A stretch of 64,000 bases of DNA. It comes from Lachnospiraceae bacterium (GTDB lineage: Bacteria > Bacillota > Clostridia > Lachnospirales > Lachnospiraceae). Location: NCBI GenBank assembly GCA_017626095.1, contig JAGAJL010000024.1, positions 1-64,000 of the forward strand, read 5' to 3'. The notes below the pieces were generated by a model. That model was given only the letters and a program-made list of their open reading frames with translations, was not told the origin of the DNA and ran no database searches. This document shows positions 54,212 to 62,394 of this stretch, one piece after another (position 1 is the stretch's first letter; each line of letters starts with the position of its first letter). A program made the translations under genes and the position numbers.

Positions 54212-54497
54212 ATCATTCCTCTTTCTGAAAGAAAAGGACATTATTCCACGCAAACGAATAATGTCCCTCTATTCATGTTTTATTAATCCTGTATCTTACA
54301 TATAATACTTCTTTTACCTGTTTCATACAGATTATCCTGTTGTCCATTCGTGTTATTTTATTTAGTATAACACCATGAGGTAAGTAAAAAAAATGTTTTT
54401 CATTCATTGACATATCCGAATTGCTATATTCGATATCTGTCTTTCATAATTCACATACATATTAGTCCATATAGCATCTTTGTATTTTCTTACGGCA
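54212..54497. other. intergenic region between recJ and the Ca2+ antiporter gene
   Basis: AT-rich. A short CCTGT...ACAGATT pattern is the only structure noted. No gene, terminator or promoter that I can support. Confidence 0.3.
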
Positions 54498-55427
54498 CTA
54501 TACCAACAGATACACAAAATATCCCGCATAGCACAAAAGCATCGTAATTCCGACCGGACGTGAAAGTTTATGGTTTTTCAAAACGCCAAGCCAGAGTATG
54601 ATACCGGCTCCGACAGCAACCAGACTGTCTATAATGAAATTGTTCTGGAACATAACCGGTGTAACTATCGCAGTTGTTCCACATACAAACAAGACATTAA
54701 AAATATTACTTCCGACAATATTACCGATTGCAATGTCTGCTTTTTTCTTATGTGCAGCCATAATACTGGTAACAAGCTCCGGCAGTGAAGTTCCGAATGC
54801 CACAATGGTAAGTCCCACAAACCGCTCTGACATTCCAAAAAATCTGGCAATCGCACTTGCGGAATCAACAGCAACATCGGCACCCCAAACAACCAGTACG
54901 GCACCGACAATTCCCAAAATAATTAAAAGCCATACCGGCTCACTCTTCTCCGGCTTGGTATCTTCTTTGTTTTTCTTTGCCATCATGAGCAGATAAATCA
55001 TATACAGAATGAAAAGTCCCCACATCATAAGACCTTCTGCAAAAGTTATGACATTACCTGACATTCCAAACAACAGCATGACAATCATGGTCAAAAGCAT
55101 AAACGGCATTTCATAACGGACGGTGGATTTTTGTACCGCTATGGTTGTAATCACAGCGGTGATGCCAAGAATAACTAAAATATTCATGATATTGCTACCC
55201 ACAACATTTCCTACAGTAATGCCCGCATTACCTTTTACAGCCGAAGCAATACTGACCGCAGCTTCCGGGGCACTTGTTCCCATTGCCACAATCGTCAAAC
55301 CGATTACCAATTGCGGAATTCCGAATTTTTCCGCTATTCCGGCGACACCTTCCACGAACCAGTCTGCTCCTTTTACAAGCATCACAAATCCGAGTACCAA
55401 TAATAAAAACTGAACAACTAAATCCAT
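54498..55427 (-). CDS. calcium/sodium antiporter (CaCA family, YrbG type)
   Basis: A 309-residue membrane protein made of two repeats of five helices. Each repeat carries the alpha motif: TIVAMGTSAPEAAVSI with GNVVGSNIMNILVILG (first) and TIVAFGTSLPELVTSI with GNIVGSNIFNVLFVCG (second). These hold the acidic and polar residues that bind cations. The family exchanges Ca2+ for Na+ or K+; the direction here is unknown. The ribosome binding site is weak (AGAGAA). Confidence 0.92.
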   Translation of the reverse strand: MDLVVQFLLLVLGFVMLVKGADWFVEGVAGIAEKFGIPQLVIGLTIVAMGTSAPEAAVSIASAVKGNAGITVGNVVGSNIMNILVILGITAVITTIAVQKSTVRYEMPFMLLTMIVMLLFGMSGNVITFAEGLMMWGLFILYMIYLLMMAKKNKEDTKPEKSEPVWLLIILGIVGAVLVVWGADVAVDSASAIARFFGMSERFVGLTIVAFGTSLPELVTSIMAAHKKKADIAIGNIVGSNIFNVLFVCGTTAIVTPVMFQNNFIIDSLVAVGAGIILWLGVLKNHKLSRPVGITMLLCYAGYFVYLLV

Positions 55428-55684
55428 TTTAATTCTCTGCCTTTTTGTTTTCTATTTTATTTTTATGATATATGACATAAAATACCGCAATTACGTCGTT
55501 TTATTCCGTATCCGATTCTATTTTATCTGCATATAAACAAACTCATCCTTTTAAAATGCACATTTTTCTCTTTTCACGATACCAGATTCAAAAGTTTATA
55601 CTTTTTATACCTGTATGAAAAAGTATGGATTTTTCACGTCTTGTCTTACTTCCTGCTTACGATTGCATGGAAATAGAAAAACTG

Positions 55685-55739
55685 AAAAAGCCAAAAGATA
55701 AAGTCCCACATAATAAGTACTTTACATCTTTTGGCTTTT
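55685..55739 (-). terminator. terminator after secDF
   Basis: AAAAAGCCAAAAGAT (55685-55699) pairs with ATCTTTTGGCTTTT (55726-55739); an inner AAAGT/ACTTT helix narrows the loop. U-rich arms on both strands allow bidirectional use. The rest of 55428-55773 is AT-rich without a gene. Confidence 0.75.
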
Positions 55740-55773
55740 CTTTTCAATAAAGAAACTCAGTTTTATATTTTAT

Positions 55774-58041
55774 TTATTTTTTTGTTGCTTTTTTAACAAT
55801 ATACTTCTTCATCACAAACCACAGTGCACCGGTGATGCAGACAGAAGAATAGGCTCCACAGATAATACCTACCATCAAAGGCAGAGCAAATTCACGGATA
55901 CTTGTCACACCAAGGATATACAATACCGCTACCATGACAAAGGTCGTGAAGGAAGTATTGATACTTCTTGACAAGGTCTGTGTAATACTGGTGTTAACAA
56001 TGTTATCCAGCTCAGTCTTCTTGGGCATTTCTTTTAAGTTTTCACGGATACGGTCAAAAATAACGATGGTCGCATTAATGGAATAGCCGACAATAGTCAA
56101 CATACATGCAATAAAGGTATTTCCGACGCTGGTTTTACTGATTGCATAAAATGCCAGAACAACCAAAACATCATGAACCAAAGCAACAACCGCACTGGTT
56201 GCAAAACGGATATCGCTGAAACGAATCCAGATATACAACAGCATACAAAGTGTTGCAATGACAACGGCAACAACGGCGTCCGATTTCATTTCCGAACTGA
56301 TTGTCGCACTGATTGTCTCAGACTGGACATCATCGGAAGAAACCTGGAAATTGGTATCTAACATATCTTCCACCGCTTCTCTCTCTTCTACCGAAAGGCT
56401 TCTTGTCTTAATGACAACCTCTGTTGTTCCGCTAACCTTCTGTGTCTGAACCGCACCGTCTCCGGTAATCTCTTCAAACAACGGAACTACTTTGGAATCC
56501 AGTTCTTCAATGCTCATATCTTCATTGAAGGTAACGGTTGTGGAAGTACCACCAACAAATTCCATGGAGTAATTCAATATATTGCCGGTTGATGATTTGT
56601 TCACACCAAGCATCACAAATCCGCCGATAATCACAACTAAGGAAATGGCAAAGAAAACAGCTTTTTTACTTAAGAAATTAATCGCCTTATGTTCTTTTCC
56701 GATACCATACCACTTTTCATCCTGGAAACCGACTGCATAAAAGAGATGCAGTAATACTCTTGTTACCACCATGGCAGTAAACATGGAAAGAATAATACCA
56801 ATCATCAAGGTCTGAGCAAATCCCTTTACCGTACCGGAGCCCTTTAGCACCAGCACAACTGCCGCAATAAAGGTTGTGATATTTCCATCCACAATGGCTG
56901 AAGTGGCTTTATCAAAACCAATCTTAATGGAAGATTTTACCGTCTTTCCGGTTGCAAGCTCTTCCCTGATACGGGCAAAGATGATGACATTGGCATCAAC
57001 CGCCATACCGATGGCAAGAATAACACCGGCTACACCCGGAAGTGTCAGCGTAAGATTAAAGCCGTTTAATACTAACAATGTCATAATGACATAAATCAAC
57101 AGAGCAACAGCTGATGTCAATCCGGGAATAAAATATACAACAATCATAAAAATACAGACAATTGCAAGACCGATTGCACCGGCTTTTAAACTGGTCTTAA
57201 TGGCATCGGAACCAAGTTGTGCTCCAACAACATTGGATCTCATTTCCTCAAGCTCTAAGCTAAGTCCACCGATACGAATGGTGGATGCCAGTGTTTTGGC
57301 CTCTTCAATACTTTCCATACCGGTAATCTGTGCCTGTCCGCCTGTAATAACGGAAATAACATTCGGTACGGAAACCAGTTCTCCATCATAATAAATACCG
57401 ATAGATTCTCCTCTGTTGTAAGCACGCTCTGTAGCCTTTGCAAACGCCTCGGAGCCTTCCTGGGTAAATGTCAGTTCAACCACATACTCCATCTCCTGCA
57501 ATGCTCCGCTACTCTGTGTAGCACCGGCATCAGCAGCGGCAACTTTTGTACCATCCAAAGGAATGGAACCCTCTGCCATCAATTCATCAATGGATTTGGT
57601 CAGGGAATAAATATATTTTCCTTTTTCCTCATCAAAACCGGTTAACGTATAATTTGCTTCACCGGCTTCGTTTGTCTGATAAATAAAATACAGACTTCCG
57701 GGCTGACCTAATTCCTGCAATATCGCATTGGCATCCGATACACCGGGAATTTCGATATTGATACGATTATCACCTTCCTGATAAACCTGTGCCTCGGTAG
57801 AATAGTTTTCTACACGTTTCTGCAGTTTGTAAATGGTATCTGACATATCTTCGGAAGAAGGTGCTTCCTCTCCCACAACCTGATATGTGATACTGACACC
57901 ACCTGCTAAATCCAGGCCCTGTTTAATATTTGCCATTGATCCGGTTTTTCCCGATCCAATACCGAAAAAGGCAACATAACCCATTCCGACTGATGCGATC
58001 AGAAAAAGAATCAGCAATGCGGCAGCTGTTCTTTTTTTCAT
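55774..58041 (-). CDS. secDF: fused protein-export membrane protein SecDF
   Basis: A 755-residue fusion of SecD (about residues 1-430) and SecF (about 440-755), which uses the proton gradient to help SecYEG export. SecD has the first helix, QGLDLAGGVSITYQV, the periplasmic P1 domain and GLAIVCIFMIVVYFIPGL...VDANVIIFARIREEL; SecF begins near AINFLSKKAVFFAI with MEFVGGTSTTV and ends with YSINATIVIFDRIREN. The fused form is usual in Firmicutes. The start follows the scfB stop by 1 bp. Confidence 0.96.
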   Translation of the reverse strand: MKKRTAAALLILFLIASVGMGYVAFFGIGSGKTGSMANIKQGLDLAGGVSITYQVVGEEAPSSEDMSDTIYKLQKRVENYSTEAQVYQEGDNRINIEIPGVSDANAILQELGQPGSLYFIYQTNEAGEANYTLTGFDEEKGKYIYSLTKSIDELMAEGSIPLDGTKVAAADAGATQSSGALQEMEYVVELTFTQEGSEAFAKATERAYNRGESIGIYYDGELVSVPNVISVITGGQAQITGMESIEEAKTLASTIRIGGLSLELEEMRSNVVGAQLGSDAIKTSLKAGAIGLAIVCIFMIVVYFIPGLTSAVALLIYVIMTLLVLNGFNLTLTLPGVAGVILAIGMAVDANVIIFARIREELATGKTVKSSIKIGFDKATSAIVDGNITTFIAAVVLVLKGSGTVKGFAQTLMIGIILSMFTAMVVTRVLLHLFYAVGFQDEKWYGIGKEHKAINFLSKKAVFFAISLVVIIGGFVMLGVNKSSTGNILNYSMEFVGGTSTTVTFNEDMSIEELDSKVVPLFEEITGDGAVQTQKVSGTTEVVIKTRSLSVEEREAVEDMLDTNFQVSSDDVQSETISATISSEMKSDAVVAVVIATLCMLLYIWIRFSDIRFATSAVVALVHDVLVVLAFYAISKTSVGNTFIACMLTIVGYSINATIVIFDRIRENLKEMPKKTELDNIVNTSITQTLSRSINTSFTTFVMVAVLYILGVTSIREFALPLMVGIICGAYSSVCITGALWFVMKKYIVKKATKK

Positions 58042-58042
58042 G

Positions 58043-59443
58043 TTAGTTCTCCTCTCCTGCAGCCAAAGCCGCTTTGATCATAATAGCACATTCAATCCGT
58101 TTTCTCTGCAATTCACATCCGATATCATATGCATCATATATACTGTTTCCATAATTATAAGCATTGGCAGCACAACCGCCGCTGCAATAAAATTTGGCAA
58201 AACAATTCTTACATTTATCCTTGGCATAGACATTACAGCCTTTAAATTGTTGCATGATGTCAGGACGTACAATCCCATCATCCACATTTCCCATTAAAAA
58301 CTCTTCCATACCGACAAACTGGTGACAAGGATAAAAATCTCCCCATGGAGTAACCGCCAGATATTCCGTTCCGGAACCACATCCGGACAATCTCTTATAA
58401 ACACAGGGCCCGCCTTCCATATCAATCATAAAATGAAAGAAATTAAAATCCCTGCCGTTTTGCTTGCGCTCAATGATCATTTTGGCAAGCTTGTCATATT
58501 CTTCCTTAATCATCGGAACGTCTTGTTCTGTAATGGCATAATCTTCTTTTTCGTCGGCAACAACCGGCTCAACCGAAATCTGTTTAAAACCGAGATCTGC
58601 CAGATGCATTACGTCATTAGCAAAATCCAGATTGTTATGCGTAAAGGTTCCCCTTACATAATAATTCATCTGGTTGCGGCTTTCCGCCACTTTGATATAC
58701 TTGGGAACAACTTCGTCATAACTGCCCTGTCCGCCCCGGTGCGGTCGCATCAGATCATGAATTTCCTTGCGTCCATCAATACTTAAGACAATGTTACTCA
58801 TCTCGCGGTTGACAAATTCGAGAATTTCATCATTTAAAAGTACACCGTTGGTTGTCAGGGTAAAACGGAACTTTTTATGGAAGGGCTCTTCCAAAGATCG
58901 TCCGTAATGGACAAGATCTTTAACCACCTGCCAGTTTAACAAGGGTTCTCCGCCAAAAAAATCAACTTCTAAATTAACTCTGTTGCCGGAATTCTTTACC
59001 AAAAAATCCAAAGCCTTTTTTCCGACTTCATAACTCATAATGGCGCGTCTGCCGTGATATTCTCCCTCTTCCGCAAAACAGTATTTACAAGCCAGATTAC
59101 AATCATGAGCAATATGTAAACACAGAGCTTTTACCACTGTTTCACGTTCTCCGAATTGTTCAATATACGGCTCATAAATATCTTCCGTATATAAAAGTCC
59201 TGCCTCATACAATTCCATTATTTCATCAACTGCCTCGGCAATATCACTTTCCGAATATTGTTTGTCTTTATCTGACAACACTTTAAAGGCAACCTCTGAT
59301 ACTTTTTCTTTATCAGACTTTGCCTTAATGCATTCTTCTAATTCGGGAATCAAATCATACACGACATCATCAACGACATGAACGGCACCGCTATTGACAT
59401 CCAATGCGATTTTAAAACCGTTGTTTTGATATACATGTACCAC
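58043..59443 (-). CDS. scfB: SCIFF radical SAM maturase
   Basis: A 466-residue radical SAM/SPASM enzyme that forms thioether links in the SCIFF peptide. The N-terminal region starts MVHVYQNNGFKIALDVNSGAVHV, a peptide-binding segment characteristic of this family. The radical SAM cluster is CNLACKYC (about residues 105-112). The SPASM domain binds two more clusters (CVYKRLSGCGSG, CHQF, CKNCFAKFYCSGGC). The frame is open upstream to 59482, but that part lies in a dispersed repeat; the GTG at 59443 with AAGGAG 9 bases upstream fits the family. secDF follows directly. Confidence 0.95.
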   Translation of the reverse strand: MVHVYQNNGFKIALDVNSGAVHVVDDVVYDLIPELEECIKAKSDKEKVSEVAFKVLSDKDKQYSESDIAEAVDEIMELYEAGLLYTEDIYEPYIEQFGERETVVKALCLHIAHDCNLACKYCFAEEGEYHGRRAIMSYEVGKKALDFLVKNSGNRVNLEVDFFGGEPLLNWQVVKDLVHYGRSLEEPFHKKFRFTLTTNGVLLNDEILEFVNREMSNIVLSIDGRKEIHDLMRPHRGGQGSYDEVVPKYIKVAESRNQMNYYVRGTFTHNNLDFANDVMHLADLGFKQISVEPVVADEKEDYAITEQDVPMIKEEYDKLAKMIIERKQNGRDFNFFHFMIDMEGGPCVYKRLSGCGSGTEYLAVTPWGDFYPCHQFVGMEEFLMGNVDDGIVRPDIMQQFKGCNVYAKDKCKNCFAKFYCSGGCAANAYNYGNSIYDAYDIGCELQRKRIECAIMIKAALAAGEEN

Positions 59444-59462
59444 GTTTGTTTTCTCCTTATTT

Positions 59463-59495
59463 GGGGACGGTTCTTTTGTCACAAGGAGCGTCCCT
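59463..59495. repeat. dispersed GGGACG repeat upstream of scfB
   Basis: GGGGACGGTTCTTTTGTCAC with a closing AGCGTCCC forms inverted ends GGGACG/CGTCCC. It is in the scfA-scfB spacer, just before the scfB ribosome binding site. Confidence 0.75.
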
Positions 59496-59522
59496 ATGTT
59501 ATATTATATTATTTGTTTCATG

Positions 59523-59550
59523 AAAAGGGGCGTAAACCAAAAACCGCCCC
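59523..59550 (-). terminator. second attenuator hairpin between scfA and scfB
   Basis: GGGGCG (59527-59532) and CGCCCC (59545-59550) form a stem followed on the minus strand by TTTTC. Confidence 0.65.
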
Positions 59551-59553
59551 ATG

Positions 59554-59580
59554 AAAAAGCAGCGACCGCAATCGCTGCTT
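59554..59580 (-). terminator. first attenuator hairpin after scfA
   Basis: AGCAGCGA and TCGCTGCT (59558-59580) form an 8-9 bp stem followed on the minus strand by TTTTTC, 14 bp after the scfA stop. Partial read-through would give more precursor peptide than enzyme. Confidence 0.75.
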
Positions 59581-59593
59581 ATGAAACATCGTA

Positions 59594-59737
59594 TTATTTA
59601 ACCTGTTCGCAACTCTGATTACCAACTGTGCAGGATGTTTTGCAAGCTGACTGGCAAGATGTCTGGCATTCACCGCAACCGCCTTTTTTCACAGTTTTCT
59701 TAAGGTCTCTTGTGCTTAATGTTTTGATATGCTTCAT
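59594..59737 (-). CDS. scfA: SCIFF precursor peptide (six cysteines in forty-five residues)
   Basis: A 47-residue ribosomal peptide starting MKHIKTLSTRDLKK, with a GGCGECQTSCQSACKTSC core and a sixth Cys near the C-terminus (NQSCEQVK). It is almost identical to the known SCIFF consensus of Clostridia. ScfB links cysteine sulfur to backbone carbons; the biological role of the product is not established. GGAGG lies 2 bases before one ATG and 8 bases before the next; the second (59737) is used by the family. It has its own extended -10 promoter and a leader hairpin. Confidence 0.97.
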   Translation of the reverse strand: MKHIKTLSTRDLKKTVKKGGCGECQTSCQSACKTSCTVGNQSCEQVK

Positions 59738-59762
59738 GAACATAGCCTCCTTATTCACTTAA

Positions 59763-59784
59763 ACAGTTTCTATCCTGAAACTGT
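59763..59784 (-). promoter_or_regulatory. inverted repeat in the scfA leader
   Basis: ACAGTTTC and GAAACTGT are separated by 6 bp, just downstream of the presumed transcription start. It may be an operator or an RNA hairpin near the 5' end. Confidence 0.5.
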
Positions 59785-59795
59785 ACTCTTTGGCA

Positions 59796-59824
59796 ATTAT
59801 AGCATAGATTTTTCTGTATTGAAA
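59796..59824 (-). promoter_or_regulatory. scfA promoter
   Basis: TGCTATAAT (extended -10, TATAAT at 59796-59801) with a weak TTTCAA at 17 bp. It lies in the gap between the TIGR04086 gene and scfA. Confidence 0.6.
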
Positions 59825-59834
59825 GACTTTTTTT

Positions 59835-60221
59835 CTAGCTTAACATCCCGCCTAACATTCCGCCGCCTGCACAAAGAAGATAGGTTGTAATCATTCCTCT
59901 TCCTACCACCATATCCGATACACCACCAATCATGGAAACTACAGTTAAAATCAGAAAATAGACACTTCCGAGAATCAGTCCCCACAGGAATTTTTTAACT
60001 TTAAACCGCTTTCCGGCTACAAATCCCGCAAAAAATGTCATGCAGACATAAATAACGATAACGGCCATATTTACCACATTCTCCGAAATACGGAATTTAT
60101 ACAAGATAAATGCCAAAAGTAAAAGACATCCTGCCGTCAGGACATAAGATGCCACCAATATCACAAGTGCTGATAATATTTTCTGATCCTGCTGTTCCCG
60201 TTTCAACATCCATTTTCTCAT
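59835..60221 (-). CDS. TIGR04086 family membrane protein
   Basis: A 128-residue protein with four hydrophobic helices, a basic N-terminus (RKWMLKREQQDQK) and a Gly-rich end (CAGGGMLGGML). This family occurs next to scfA in Clostridia. Its role is unknown; a part in export or tolerance of the SCIFF product is only a guess from position. The TTG at 60227 is in frame, but the ATG at 60221 after AGAGG is better spaced. Confidence 0.82.
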   Translation of the reverse strand: MRKWMLKREQQDQKILSALVILVASYVLTAGCLLLLAFILYKFRISENVVNMAVIVIYVCMTFFAGFVAGKRFKVKKFLWGLILGSVYFLILTVVSMIGGVSDMVVGRGMITTYLLCAGGGMLGGMLS

Positions 60222-60392
60222 ATCCAACCTCTTCTTTCTTTCAAATTAATTTTTCTGAATAAACTTCTTTCTTTCAAATTTATTTTGTCTGAATAAATAA
60301 GTATATTTTCTAAAAAAACAATTTCTTAAAAGCACAATGTCAAAATAAGTGTACTTTACACTTCGTTTATCTTTCGATTATACAAACTTTAC
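60222..60392. other. intergenic region between the TIGR04086 and corC-like genes
   Basis: Divergent promoter region, very AT-rich, with a direct repeat of TTCTTTCTTTCAAATT- and TTTTTCTGAATAAA-like words at about 60234-60300. No gene is seen. Confidence 0.4.
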
Positions 60393-60422
60393 TTGACAAA
60401 TTCAAAGTATATATAGTATCTT
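60393..60422 (+). promoter_or_regulatory. putative promoter of the corC-like gene
   Basis: TTGACA (60393-60398) and TATCTT (60417-60422) with an 18-bp spacer. The resulting leader would be about 200 nt and contain the structured repeat at 60484-60559. Confidence 0.5.
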
Positions 60423-60483
60423 TCCTTATACATAAATACTATGAAAAAAGATTTCATTTATGTATCTTTTATGTATAAAATAT

Positions 60484-60559
60484 GTTTTAGGATTGCGAGA
60501 ACATAAAGTGCGTAGCAATCCGTTGGTATCATGGGGTCAAAATACCTTGTGACCTCAAC
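60484..60559 (+). repeat. 75-bp structured dispersed repeat, corC copy
   Basis: It begins TTTTAGGATTGCGAGAAC and contains GTGCGTAGCAATCC, CGTTGGTATCATGGGG and TGTGACC. Hairpins GGATTGC/GCAATCC and GGTCA/TGACC can form. The orientation matches the following gene, as for the rlmN copy. Confidence 0.8.
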
Positions 60560-60631
60560 ATCATATGTTTCATAGTATTTAGAAACAGTATTTTGAAACA
60601 CTACAAATTCAGAAAAGAGGTTAATTTTCAC

Positions 60632-61957
60632 TTGGACACATCAGATGCCATACAACTTATCATTCTTATCATTTTACTTTTTCTTTCCGCTTTTTTTTCT
60701 TCTGCGGAGACAGCCCTTACCAGCGTCAACCGAATAAAAATGAAAACGCTTGCGGATGAAGGCGATAAAAAAGCACGGACCGTTCTGGATGTTTTAGAAA
60801 ACACCGGAAAGATGTTGAGCACAATTTTAATAGGTAATAACATCGTGAACATCACAACCACTACTCTTGCAACCGCACTGACAATACGCTTGTTCGGCAG
60901 TGTGTTTATCGGTCTTGTCACAGCAATACTGACAGTTTTAGTTCTATTATTTGGTGAAATCGTCCCCAAAACCGCTGCGAGCATCAATTCCGAAAAAATG
61001 GCACGGGTATATGCACCCATTATCCGCGTTTTAATGTTTATTCTGACACCGGTTATTTTTATCATTGACAAACTTTCTGTTTTCTTTTTGAAACTGGCAG
61101 GAATTGACAGCGAAACAGCACACAGTGCCATGACAGAAAGTGAATTAAAGACATATGTCGAAGTCAGCCACGAAGACGGTGCTATTGAAACAGAAGAAAG
61201 GGAAATGATTTTAAACGTATTTGATTTCGGCGATTCTCTTGCAAAAGACATCATGATTCCACGAATTGAAATGACAATGATTGATGTGGATGCATCTTAT
61301 ACCAAGCTGCGCACGCTGTTTAAAAACACGTTGTTTTCGCGTATTCCCGTATATGAGGGAGATAAAGACAATATCATCGGAAGTGTCAACTTAAAAGACT
61401 TTTTCCTTGTCAATAAAAAAACCGATTTCAACATCCGAAATATCATGCGTGACATCTATTATACCTATGAAACCAAAAAGACAGATGATTTGATGGTAGA
61501 GATGCGTGAAAGTGCCAATAATATTGCGATCGTACTAGATGAATACGGTTCTGCCGTAGGACTAATTACATTGGAAGATTTATTGGAAGAAATTGTAGGT
61601 GAAATCCGCGATGAATATGATACGGAAGAAGAAGAACTCATTAAAGAAATAGGTCCCAATACCTATGATATTGCCGGTTCCATGAAGCTTGACGATATCA
61701 ATGATGCATTGGATACCAGTTTCACATCCGAAGATTATGACTCCATCGGTGGTATTATGATTGAATGTCTGGATCACATTCCCAAGAAAAATGAAATTGC
61801 TGTTTTGGAAGACGGCACACAGATACAGGCTTCCAACATTAACAAAAACCGTATTCTGCGCGTCATTGTTACCCTGCCTTTACATACGCCGGCGGACGAA
61901 GATGAATCAAGCACAAGCCAATCCGATCAATCATCTGACGAAGTAACGCAGGACTGA
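60632..61957 (+). CDS. hemolysin C/CorC family membrane protein
   Basis: A 441-residue protein with an N-terminal DUF21 membrane domain (four helices, about residues 5-150; LFLSAFFSSAETALTSVNR is its start), a pair of CBS domains (about 200-320, with DIMIPRIEMTMID and IAIVLDEYGSAVGLITLEDLLEEIVGEI) and a CorC/HlyC C-terminal domain. The family is linked to Mg2+ efflux or homeostasis. The frame opens at a TTG at 60593, but the TTG at 60632 lies after AGAGG and directly before the first helix. The end is a Ser/Asp-rich tail. Confidence 0.85.
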   Translation: MDTSDAIQLIILIILLFLSAFFSSAETALTSVNRIKMKTLADEGDKKARTVLDVLENTGKMLSTILIGNNIVNITTTTLATALTIRLFGSVFIGLVTAILTVLVLLFGEIVPKTAASINSEKMARVYAPIIRVLMFILTPVIFIIDKLSVFFLKLAGIDSETAHSAMTESELKTYVEVSHEDGAIETEEREMILNVFDFGDSLAKDIMIPRIEMTMIDVDASYTKLRTLFKNTLFSRIPVYEGDKDNIIGSVNLKDFFLVNKKTDFNIRNIMRDIYYTYETKKTDDLMVEMRESANNIAIVLDEYGSAVGLITLEDLLEEIVGEIRDEYDTEEEELIKEIGPNTYDIAGSMKLDDINDALDTSFTSEDYDSIGGIMIECLDHIPKKNEIAVLEDGTQIQASNINKNRILRVIVTLPLHTPADEDESSTSQSDQSSDEVTQD

Positions 61958-61964
61958 TGTGAAT

Positions 61965-62388
61965 ATGCAAAAAAAGCGAATATATGGAGCTTGCAGACCG
62001 ATTATGCAGACGCTCTGCCGCGTTTCTCACAAGGTTCGCAATCTTTGCGGGATGGCAGTCACCCCTACAGAAATATATATCTTTGCCGCTTCATACTTCG
62101 GTTTCCGGCATTTCTAAGCGGCATGCTCACAAAGTATATATTAAATGCCCGGTTTCAAAACTCAGACTTCGTCTTCAGACAGTTGAAACCGGGCATTATT
62201 TTTTGTTCGCTTATGCCGCTAAGAAATGCCAGGAAACCTCGCCAAATTTCACGGGCAAAGATATATAATTTCTGTTAGGGCGACTGGCTATGTCCCCAAA
62301 GTTGCGAATAATAAATAGTGAGAAACGACGGCAGAGAAAAAAGTCTGCATCTAAGGTCAAAAGCTCCATATATACGCGCTTTTTGCAT
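61965..62388 (+). repeat. long palindromic element, copy 3 (424 bp, nested)
   Basis: It fills almost the whole gap between convergent genes. The outermost arms (ATGCAAAAAAAGCG... and ...CGCGCTTTTTGCAT; ATATATGGAGCTT and AAGCTCCATATAT) enclose further paired blocks such as CGTTTCTCAC/GTGAGAAACG and TTCGCAA/TTGCGAA. Inside (about 62077-62276) is the unit shared with copies 1 and 2, with AAGCGGCAT/ATGCCGCT, ATGCCCGGTTTCAA/TTGAAACCGGGCAT and the same apex. Confidence 0.88.
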
Positions 62389-62394
62389 TTATTA

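Noticed and set aside
55428-55773. Possible riboswitch in the gaps around the Ca2+ antiporter and secDF
   Set aside because: The only structure I see is a terminator hairpin at 55685-55739. It lies downstream of secDF, not in a leader.
59444-59482. Longer ScfB N-terminus starting at a GTG at 59482
   Set aside because: Those 13 codons lie in the dispersed GGGACG repeat and have no ribosome binding site. The GTG at 59443 fits the SCIFF maturase family and is well spaced from AAGGAG.
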